In this document: piece after piece, positions 33,802 to 42,342 of the stretch | How the letters are laid out: the number at the start of each line of letters is the position of its first letter | How positions within the stretch are numbered: the stretch's first letter is position 1 | Origin: Chara braunii | Taxonomy: Eukaryota > Streptophyta > Charophyceae > Charales > Characeae | Length of the DNA: 45,876 nucleotides | Direction of reading: 5' to 3' | Assembly (NCBI GenBank): GCA_003427395.1 | Contig: BFEA01000071.1 | Span: 1,325,389 to 1,371,264 of the forward strand | Translations under genes and position numbers: made by a program | The notes under the pieces: generated by a model | What the model was told of the DNA's origin: nothing | The model's input: the letters and a program-made list of their open reading frames with translations, nothing else | Databases searched by the model: none

Positions 33802-33952
33802 TTAAACCACCAGTACTTGGGCACTGCGCGCCGCGCCGGGTGCCCAAATCTCGAAGCAGCGCGGGCTGTCGATTCGATTTATCGACGGCCCGCCGGCCGC
33901 GGAAATCGCGTAGCGTTAACGCTAAGGCGTCGCCCAAATACTGGTGGTTTAA
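33802..33952. mobile_element. 151-bp MITE with TTAA at both ends
   Basis: The 21-base ends are complementary with one mismatch (TTAAACCACCAGTACTTGGG and, at the right, CCCAAATACTGGTGGTTTAA). TTAA at both borders (33802-33805 and 33949-33952) could be a 4-bp target duplication as in piggyBac-type elements. A 3-bp TAA/TTA duplication (PIF/Harbinger type) is not excluded. The GC-rich interior holds further palindromes: ttgggcac/gtgcccaa (33817-33847), gggctgtcgat/atcgacggccc (33863-33891) and TAGCGTTAACGCTA (33911-33924). No coding capacity. Confidence 0.8.
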
Positions 33953-34044
33953 CAAAAGTAGCTCCCCATTTGACGAATCCCATCAGACATGTCAATATAG
34001 TCTCGATCCTAAAAGCGGTATCTAGATCCTGCTTGAGATCATCA

Positions 34045-35344
34045 TTAGAATCTAGAATCACAGAAATCAATTTCCTCAGAAATCTCATGCAACCTCTCCT
34101 TGACATGTCCGTTCACCGGGACATTCCCAGACTCTTCATTCTCCTGCTCAGTCTCATTTCCATCATCTCCGTCTGGCTCTTGTGTGGATTTGCCTTCGGC
34201 TCCTTGATCTCCATTCACGAGCCGTTTAAACTCCTTTGTATCATGTTTGGAAAACTCCCAGGCACACTTATCTTTCCTCTCCCATTGGATGTCCCACTTC
34301 AAATAGAGGCCCTTCACCTTCTTTCCCATCATCTCCAACGATTCTCCATGTAGTGGTCGAGGCACTGCCTCATGTACTTGACGATCTCTGTTTCTCTACC
34401 TCCACTGTTAGAGTTTTTTTCCTATGGTGATTAACCTTGAGTCGATCAACTTCTTCCTCTGCTTCCTCGTTTTTCTCAGCAACCTCCTCGTTGGTTTCCC
34501 TTTCCCATTACCGGTATCCCGGTTCTTCGAGGGTGTAGTCTCGCTCTATCCCCTCTTATTTGTGACAAGTGCTAACATCTTCATAATACCTTAGAAGTTA
34601 GAGCTTAACCCCACTGGCTTCATTATGTCCACCCACAATCGGTTGACCTTCCATCGTTGCCTTCTGTTTGCGCTTCTCACCATGCTTGTCAATGGATGAA
34701 ACGGGTATCCATGACTGCGTCGACTGCCTGATGTTCATGCTGCTGCTGCATGAACATGATCTGGACTTTTGACGATCTGCAGCAGGTGAGTTCACTCTCA
34801 CGAGTCGGACCCTCTTTCTCTTCTCATTGCTGTTCGTCTCCACTTTCTTAGATCCTTCTTTGAACTCTTCAATGTTCTTTGCCAGCATTTTGTGTTGGAG
34901 ATCTAATGCCTTTGTCTTCTTGTCGACTACTTCTAGTTTGTCCGCAATTTGCTTCAGCGATACACCAAAGTTCTCCGATAGACACACCTTCAAGATCTTT
35001 TCACCCTCCTCAGTACTTGAACTTGCTTTTTGCCTCCGATTTCTTGTCCCCCCCACTGTTCTTGCTCCCCCCCGATTGTTCCTTATTCGCGATTCTTCCA
35101 CCTTTCAACCAGTCCCAAACCAGGCCCGATTCTGCACCAGGGAATGTGTTAGCAGCAAGCTTCTGCTGCTGCCCTTTGAGGTGGAGGTGGTAGTGGTATC
35201 CAACCATATGGATATGGTTGAAGTATATGAGGAGGTGGATAGCCCGGAACCGAGGCATGCCCCAGGCTCGTTGCAGGAGTTGGAGCTTGTGTCGCTCTTG
35301 CTACTGCGATGGTAGCCGGTGGCGTGACCTGATAGTCCATCCAA
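34045..35344 (-). pseudogene. Decayed gag-like / hypothetical coding region (minus)
   Basis: Three minus-strand frames succeed one another. 35149-35340 is Pro/Ala-rich (MDYQVTPPATIAVARATQA). 34598-35101 is a 167-residue frame with a basic start, a coiled-coil-like part (LEVVDKKTKALDLQHKMLAK) and a Ser/Cys-rich part. 34045-34365 is an acidic frame ending DFCDSRF. Composition and order resemble retroelement gag-type proteins, but I see no CCHC knuckle, protease or RT nearby. Frameshifts or introns would be needed to join the parts. Family assignment is a guess. Confidence 0.4.
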
Positions 35345-35860
35345 AACCTCCTACTGCCGGACCACCGACCCCTTCAGCTTCCCCTTCCACTCCCCCAACC
35401 TCTCCCTCTAGCATACATACAGTCGTCTTGATCGTCGTGCTTGAATCGCCATAGCTCGAACTTTGAAAAAACTCCACGCATTGTATCCTTGAAACCTTCG
35501 CGAGATCTTCAGTCGAGCGCATGTCAGGGAACTCAACCGCTCATACCAAGCATAGACCTCTAATCCGCCATCCCAAAGGAGCTAGGCGAGCGTTCCCTTG
35601 TGCAACTGCTAGGTCAAAATAATGTAGTTAGACTGCGAAAAATGGGTTCGCTGTCCACAGTTTCCCGTCTAAACTGCGAAAAATAAAAACCAAAATTAAC
35701 TTTGTTAAAATTTAAAATGCAAAAATGTTTTTCACGGAAACACTACATCGTGTGATGTCTTTCAATTGTGACTCTTTGTGAGATGTTCGTTATGGCCGAC
35801 TGTCGTCGTATGAGCCGTGGTGGAGTGAAGTGCTCATCTTGGGGCTTCACTTTCACCCCA

Positions 35861-35933
35861 GCCCACTTAGCCTTATGGTTAGGTGTTTGCCTGCCAAGCT
35901 GTTGGTTGTGCGTTCGAGTCTTGTCTTCGGATT
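35861..35933 (+). repeat. tRNA-Gly-like sequence (tRNA-derived SINE head)
   Basis: gcccacttagccttatggtt and aggtgtttgcctgccaagct, then ggttgtgcgttcgagtcttg, have the layout of a tRNA. There is an A-box-like start, a tgcca anticodon-loop region like tRNA-Gly(GCC), and a B box (cgttcgagtc). I could not close a convincing acceptor stem, so it is more likely a SINE head or pseudo-tRNA than a gene. Confidence 0.5.
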
Positions 35934-37006
35934 ACACGCTTTGCTTCTGCCAGTCTCAGTACGTGATACTTACCTCACTTCTTTCGTCTCCACCTTGTTT
36001 GAATCTTCCAGAAATAGGGCCTATGACTGGATGACTTTGTCCGTTACCGCCTGCCTGATGTCGGCCTGAAACCAAAAATCCCCTCGCCCATACTGGATGT
36101 ATCCTCAGGCTGGTATCTTACGTCCGAAAGAAGGAAAAAAGAAATGAGAAAATATAGAAAAATAGACGAAGTATGTCTAAAGAGAACAAATACGGACTCT
36201 TGGAAGGCGGGTCACGCGTTGCCTCCCCCTTCAATGCTGACCTCCAGACAAAACATCTACCCTAAGGTAGGCTCTGTGTAGCTGCGGCATATAGGCCCCT
36301 CATCCTCTAAAGCATCCCTCGAGCCGGGGGTGTGCGGCCTGGTTGAGGCTTGGGAATGAGATAGGAGGGCGACGCAGGCTGAGGTCTGGGCAACTGAGTG
36401 GCATCTGACAGTTAGGTTTTCGTTTCGCTGGCTCCAGCTTGCTTTTGGTTACTCACAAGATTTGTGTTTTGTGTTCATTAGCCCCTATGAATCTAGTTAC
36501 ATATAGGGTTTCTGGTTTTCCCCAGTAGCCCCTCTGATACATGCTCAGTCGAGCAATGTATGGGAGCCAAGGATCCGCAAAGTGATGAAAAGGACTCGAA
36601 TGGACAATGCAATGTCAGCAAAGCATCAACAAGCAATGTACATCCAGATACATACAAAAATAGCACAATGTAGCGCAGCNGANGACTGAAAGATATGACC
36701 TGACTTATCAGAGACTGATGCGACATCCCATCATACACCACACATGTGAGAGAAGGAGGAGGGACCACATACACAGAAGAAAGGTCCCTTTTTGTACACA
36801 CACATGGGGGAGATACCACGGATGAGCGATGGGGGGGGAGGCGAGACGAAGATGGAGGTGAGGGAGAAGACCAAGATCGTGATACTGAAGTCCAAACATA
36901 GTCTCCCTGCCGAATGTTCAATCAATGTCTGCCACAAAAATGTCGGATCAGATCCTGGCATCATGCCCAATGTAACCTCTGCCTGTAACCTTTCTCTCTC
37001 TCTGAA
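35934..37006. other. Unassigned region
   Basis: No gene recognised. It contains the two isolated Ns at 36680 and 36683. Confidence 0.4.
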
Positions 37007-37058
37007 AGAAGAAGAAGAAGAAGAAGAAGAAGAAGAAGAAGAAGAAGAAGAAGAAGAA
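37007..37058. repeat. (GAA)n microsatellite
   Basis: About 17 GAA units directly upstream of an ATG-containing segment at 37076. Confidence 0.95.
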
Positions 37059-37075
37059 GGAGGGAGGGAGAAAAT

Positions 37076-37340
37076 ATGGAGGGCAAGACGACGACGAAGA
37101 AGAAGATGTCGTCCTCCTCACTATCTCACCTGCAGGTAACTGCCGTCATGTACTAACTGCTGCTGTGGTCCCTGTGCAGGTCGCCGGCGTGGAGCGTGGC
37201 TATGGCGCCAGGTAAGTACCGCCGCTGCAGGTATGGCCTCCGCCTCTCTGCCTACCGATGCCTCTACCTCTACCTTCAGCGTAGCGCTGAGTGTCGCGGC
37301 GCTGCTCCAGCAGCGTGTCGCCCAAGAAGTGAGCTACTCG
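37076..37340 (+). CDS. Possible first exons of an unrecognised gene
   Basis: An ATG at 37076 opens MEGKTTTKKKMSSSSLSHLQ, which ends at CAG|GTAAC (37135/37136). A possible 44-base intron follows, with a textbook branch point (tactaac) and ends in tgtgcag at 37179. A 32-base piece then ends at CCAG|GTAAGT (37211/37212). Further on, gctgcag|gt precedes a second ATG frame (37233) starting MASASLPTDASTSTFSVA. The splice words are good but no single gene model fits all of them, since one implied intron would be 19 bases. The segment resembles 39345-39520. Confidence 0.3.
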
Positions 37341-37815
37341 AACTGTGTCTTCCCTGGCCGTGGCCCAGCTATATATGTAGCGCTGGGCCGGACGGTTTGC
37401 CTCCGTGTGCCTCTGGTCCTGCCCAAAAACGTGGACCTCTCGGGTCTGGGTCCCCACCAGACGTCCAGACCCTGCACCTGGCCCAGAAGGGCCTGCCGGC
37501 TGGTGAACCTGGCCCAAGGCGCACCCTTGGGGACTGCAGGTCAGAAACGACGCCTGAACAGACAAGAATAGGACAGCAAATAAATAAATAAATCAATGCT
37601 GTCTCAAATCGATACCTGCGGCCTAAGGGCCTCCGTGGACCTCCAGGGCGCACGTCCAAAGGGCACGCGGCCTGGGTGCCCCTCAGCAACCGTCGGGCCC
37701 CTGAAATGGGGCCCGTGTGCACGCTCAGCATGTAATGCCCTCTGAGGTGTTTTTAATAGCAGATTGTCTCAATACGTCAGTACTTTACTCATGGTTTTCT
37801 AAAATCTTCTCGAGT

Positions 37816-38060
37816 GGTTCATAGTGTTTCTTAGCCAAAGCTGGGTAATGGCCCGGTATCTCAATGCTTGTCATATGGGACACTGGGCCCGGTTCCCAGC
37901 ACGTGCTGCTCCCCAAGAATAGATTGGTTCATAGTGTTTCTTAGCCAAAAGCCGGGTAATGGCCCCGGTATCTCAATGCTTGTCATATGGGACACTGGGC
38001 CCGGTTCCCAGCACGTGCTGCTCCCCACGAATAGATTGGAGCATTTATCCCCCCCCCCCA
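37816..38060 (+). mobile_element. SINE-like element, two tandem copies (period 110)
   Basis: ggttcatagtgtttcttagc starts at 37816 and 37926. Each copy has the hairpin gggacactgggcccggttcc, then cagcacgtgctgctcccca, then gaatagattgg. The second ends gagcatttatcc followed by C and A runs. It is the sense version of the minus-strand ends at 24462-25010. No coding capacity. Confidence 0.7.
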
Positions 38061-38221
38061 AAAAAAAAACATCGCTCGAGTCTCCCTGACCCAGTGTGAA
38101 CACTGCACCTCTGGGTTGACTTCCTTACACCCTGGGGACCCAGTGTGAACACTGTACCCCTGGGGTATCAATGGTGATGATGATGTGAGCTTCCAGAGGC
38201 CAGTTCATTATGAATTCGTAC

Positions 38222-38276
<55 letters not shown>

Positions 38277-38277
38277 C
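38222..38277. repeat. (GAT)n microsatellite
   Basis: About 18 GAT units. Confidence 0.95.
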
Positions 38278-38299
38278 GAGTTTCTGAAGTTTAGTTTAT

Positions 38300-38640
38300 C
38301 TATTCTGTTCGTTGCAAGGACTTCTGATTTTCGGTTTAATCATTTTGTTCATCGAATTTCTTCAGTCATTAGTTAAATGCACTTCACGTATTCATGAATT
38401 TATTCATTTTTTTCATTCATTTTCATAACCCTGTTCATTGCAACATTTCTCCATTGATTATTCCCCTCCATCCATGGAGGGTCCATTCATTTATTCTTCA
38501 CTGGCTCAGTTTTCCATCCTTCCCTTGATCTGCCCGTCAATCGAACCATTCATGCAACCATCTATTGATTGAATTTGATTCTATTCATTATCTGTTTATC
38601 TGTTCCAAGGATTTATGATTCGGTCATTCCATTCCATACT
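38300..38640. repeat. Degenerate ATTC/TTCATT-rich tract
   Basis: cattcatt-type words recur irregularly through this AT-rich stretch, like a decayed tetranucleotide repeat. Confidence 0.5.
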
Positions 38641-38896
38641 TTGGGGTCAAGAAAAAATGTCAGTACTTGGCATATTTCCAATTGCAGGCTGTGAAAAAAA
38701 GGCTGTAATGTGACAAGAATGGGCATAATTTCTACATCCTGTGTTTCACGTGGTCACTGTAGAAAAGGCAGTGAAGGAAACTCCCTTTTGACGCCTATGT
38801 TATGATCCTGGCCCATTTCAAAGTACACATTCATGAGAAAGTACAGTGCCGTCCAATTGAAAAAAGAAATGAATGACTTGAGAGGATAGAGAGGGA

Positions 38897-38962
38897 AAGA
38901 AGAAGAAGAAGAAGAAGAAGAAGAAGAAGAAGAAGAAGAAGAAGAAGAAGAAGAAGAAGAAG
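38897..38962. repeat. (GAA)n microsatellite
   Basis: About 22 GAA units. A (TAA)n run follows at 39035-39063. Confidence 0.95.
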
Positions 38963-39113
38963 ATGTACACCAGCAAAGACCAATGAAAATTCCCTTCTTC
39001 TTCGCCAACCACTCTCCTCCTCCTTTTCTCCTTTAAATAATAATAAATTAATAATAATAATAATGTTGAATGGCTGAACCAGAATCAATGTCTGAATCCA
39101 TCTTCTACTGCAG

Positions 39114-39360
39114 GTATCACATGAGGTCCACCATAGCCATGGCCACCCTTCTTCCTCCTTCCTCCAAGGCCGAGGCTATGGCGGACTACCAGGGCATTGC
39201 CCTGCTGTGCAAAGGACAACACAAAGCAGCTATGGCTGCTCTTGTTCAGGCCGCCATGCCTGACTGTGCGTCAAAGATTCTTGGTGCAGCTCTAACCCAG
39301 CGTGGCCTTCCAGATGCAGCGTCCACCAAGGTGATGAAGATGGCGTCCACCATAGCCAGG
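39114..39360 (+). CDS. Probable internal exon of an unrecognised gene
   Basis: The segment lies between an acceptor (ttctactgcag|g, 39103-39113) and a donor (ccag|gtaagtg, 39360/39361). It is open throughout as YHMRSTIAMATLLPPSSKAE, then ADYQGIALLCKGQHKAAMAA and onward to KVMKMASTIAR. The peptide is Ala/Met-rich and helical, and I do not recognise it. The phase and both splice words support a real exon, but the joining exons are uncertain (perhaps 37180-37211 upstream). The block after the donor resembles that at 37212-37340, so the region seems to carry a diverged internal duplication. Confidence 0.45.
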
Positions 39361-40584
39361 TAAGTGCCTCTGGCGCACTCCCTCTTCCTAGTCCTCGTCT
39401 CCCTCCTCCTCCAGCCAGTGCTCCTCCACCATAGCCGCGGTGGAGAGCTGGGCGCTCTTTCCTCCCCAGAAGCGTTGCTCCGGCGAGCGCTCCAAGCAGT
39501 GTGTCGCCAAACTTGCACACCAAAGAATGAGGAGGAGCACTTTGCTCCTCCTGGAGATATAGCGGCCTGCTTGCCTCTTGGGCGGTGACTTCCTAGCCCG
39601 CGCGGCCTTCAAGCAACCGGTACCTCCTCCCTTTCGGACAGAAACATCATTGCAGACTCTGATATTGCCCGTACAGGACCTAGACTCAGACTAGTTGGAC
39701 TGGTACCCGCCTAGGCTTAGGCTACAACTACTGGGCCTCTTAAAATGCCAACTTTTGTCTTCTTCTGCTCGGCCTCGAGTACCTGGCACATCCACGGTGA
39801 TGTACCTCTACTTGGTGTGGTACCGGCCTACGTGCTACTCGAGTGCTTTTCCGCTGCTCTAAGTGCCGTGGGCCTCTTTCCCTGCCACTTGAGTGTTTTC
39901 CCCCTCTGCAACCCTTAATGTACCAACCCTTGGGGCCTTCTGAACGAACAAGTGCCCTTGCGGGTCACACACGCACTCAAGCCGACAAGCACTCAGACAG
40001 GCATGCAGACCAGCAAGCACGCACACACACAAGACTTAGAAAACTCAGCAACAAGCGGGAAACCCAGCAAGGCATACATTCCATGGGCAAAACTCAGAAA
40101 TCAGCTGTGTGTCTCAGTCCGTGTTTGGCAGGTTCTAACACCTATTTTGTGCTATCTATGAATGTGTATCGCTTATATTGCACTTCGATCCTTGCTTGTT
40201 TTGCCGCTGGCCAGCTGTGGATTGCTGTAAGTGAAATCCTGCTGCGAACTTGCTTGTCATCCTTGCTTATGACGATGCGATCCTTGCTTATTTACTGTTC
40301 ATTATTGTCGGTTCCATTTGTATTTAGTGTAGTCACTTCAATCTATTGACTATGTTTTGATTCTGCTGCTAGGGAAGCTATAGAAGTAACAGCAACCTAG
40401 GGCCTCGCTCCACGACTCACAAAATGTGCAAAATGAGAATGAATCTTCTGCTAAAACATGAAAAGATAGTAAGATAACACTCCATATTTCCGTCTTGTGT
40501 GCATGTGGTGAGTAGCGGAGCAAGGCCCCTACTCACAAAATTGTATAGGCTCCTATAGCAAGTTAAAAGTTGCAGCGCACGGCC
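39361..40584. other. Unassigned region (possible intron or 3' flank)
   Basis: A plus-strand frame at 39843-40349 (168 codons) begins with GTG. It has one CSKC motif and a hydrophobic end. I do not regard it as a gene. Confidence 0.3.
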
Positions 40585-40932
40585 TTGAACAGCAGTTGCA
40601 TCAAACTGGACAATTTTTTGAACGAAATTGAAACCGACTAAATTGGCCCGATTTAGGTCGAAATTTTTAGCTCTTGAGGGTTCAGCGTCCTTATAATGCG
40701 GACCCCCTGGACGTATCTGGACTTAGCTGGGGTCCAGGGGGTCCGGTGTTTTAAGAATGCCAGACACCCTGGATGTATCTGGACTTCGCTGGAGTCCAGG
40801 GGGTAGGGCGTTTAAAGAATGTCGGACCCTCAGGAGCTAAACAGTTTGACCTAAATCGGGCCGATTTAGCCAGTTTCAATATCCGTTTAAAAAAAAAAAA
40901 AAGTCCATTTTGATGAAACTGCTGTTCTTGAA
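40585..40932. mobile_element. Foldback element with ~100-bp inverted arms and paired inner hairpins
   Basis: The left arm (40585-40685) and the complement of the right arm (40823-40932) share gaacagcagtt, catcaaa-tgga, attgaaac-g-ctaaat, cggcccgatttaggtc-like and tagctc-tgagggt words in the same order. The loop region holds a 62-bp direct duplication (from 40707 and 40769). The first unit forms a perfect 13-bp hairpin (GGACCCCCTGGAC 40700-40712 with GTCCAGGGGGTCC 40732-40744). No coding capacity and no clear target duplication. Confidence 0.75.
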
Positions 40933-42042
40933 CCACCAGTACCTGCTTTTTCCCGGGGCTGAAAACGCCCTTCACGCGAAAAAAAAAAAAAGAACCGGCA
41001 TGGGCCTCCTTTTGGCTGGTGCCGCCAGCCATTTTTGCCCTGGCCGCCGACCCCTGAAAGTTGTGACATACATGCAGCCGGGTTGGAGAAATATGGCTGG
41101 GAAAGGTACGAGTGGTTTAAGTATATTGTACAAGGACATGCTGTAGGAGTAGCTCATTACCTCCTAGGTGGAATTGCCACATCATGGCCATTCTTCCTAG
41201 CAAGAAATATTTCAGTGGCGTGCATGAATAGCTAGGAGGCACTCAAAACTAAAACGGCATTGGGCATTGCTTGTTTCTGTATCACTGTAATGATCTTCGT
41301 TATGAGTCGAACTTATGACCCTTTTGAGTATCTTCTTTGTCACTACCATGAAACTGCTTTGTCTCCAGGAGTTTGATGAACCCGCAACGGCGTCTCTGTA
41401 GACTGTGAATGCAAGGGGATAAAGTGCATTGCTGCGTCCTCCGGGGTCTGGCAAATCCACCACATCGCAATCGTTCGTCAAGGAACTGAATCGGTGGTTG
41501 ACATAACGAAACGGAATAGCACACTTCCGTTCTTAGTAAGCTGAAGCAAAAGTAACCTGAGGCTACCGGTAGTACTCTTCATCGTATTCCTGGGGCCATT
41601 GCAGCATGAAGGGGTCAGATGTCGGACATGAAGAACAGGGAACCTCGTCATTGGAATCGCCGCATTCGTGATTCTGGGGGGGGGATTCCATGATAGATAC
41701 GTAGTGCATTTCAAGTCAAATAATAGTAGAATGGTGGAGTTGAACGGAGGGTTGTCGGCCTCTTAGGTCGTACAGCAAGGAGACGTCAGCAGGGAGAGAA
41801 AACGTCCGACTTCAAGATGCTCTGCCTCTCTCTCAGCACAACCATGGCACTGGAGGGGCGGACCCCTTTGGTTTGGGAAGTAGCAGAGTGCCATTCTCAC
41901 CAAGAACCTGTGTTTGCAGCTTCGTGCTGACCATTCCTGTCGAGTACTTTTTTTCATCTCAGTGAACGAACGACCTGACGTATGTCATAGCATACCTGTG
42001 TTGTTGTTTATTCTTCTAGGCTCCTTCATAGAGTGGCAGAGA
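40933..42042. other. Unassigned region upstream of the kinase gene
   Basis: No gene recognised. A word at about 40930-40943 (gaaccaccagtacctg) resembles the end of the MITE at 33802 (aaaccaccagtacttg), which may mark a fragment of that family. Confidence 0.4.
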
Positions 42043-42129
42043 TTTCTGCTGTCCTCGTTGGTGCTGGGTTGCTGGACTGTGTATATTTATAGGTTGACAT
42101 GGGTTTCTGCTGTCCTCGTTGGTGCTGGG
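42043..42129. repeat. 26-bp direct duplication in the upstream region
   Basis: tttctgctgtcctcgttggt followed by gctggg occurs at 42043 and 42104 (period 61). tgtatatttata lies between the copies. Confidence 0.85.
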
Positions 42130-42224
42130 GTGTTCACTCTTGGCAGGCAGGTGATGTTGGTGAGGCAAGATGAGATGCACACAAGAAAGATGGTTTATTG
42201 ATTTCTTTCAATGCTCTCAGGAAG

Positions 42225-42233
42225 CATATATAG
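42225..42233 (+). promoter_or_regulatory. Likely TATA box of the receptor-kinase gene
   Basis: catatatag lies about 110 bases before the ATG at 42343. This would place transcription start near 42255-42265 and leave a 5' UTR of about 80-90 bases. A second TATA-like word (tatatttata) lies at about 42081-42091. Inference from sequence and spacing only. Confidence 0.5.
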
Positions 42234-42342
42234 CAGGCGAGAGTGGGCACATTGCATCCAGGTAAACTGAGTGGAAGGAGACTGTAAGGAGAACAGAGCT
42301 GTAGTTCTCATCAACCTCCCTTCTTACACTCTTGCCCAAATC

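Noticed and set aside
42271-42342. Upstream GTG start for the receptor kinase
   Set aside because: The ATG at 42343 is followed at once by a good signal peptide. The 24 extra residues add nothing, and GTG starts are not expected in nuclear genes.
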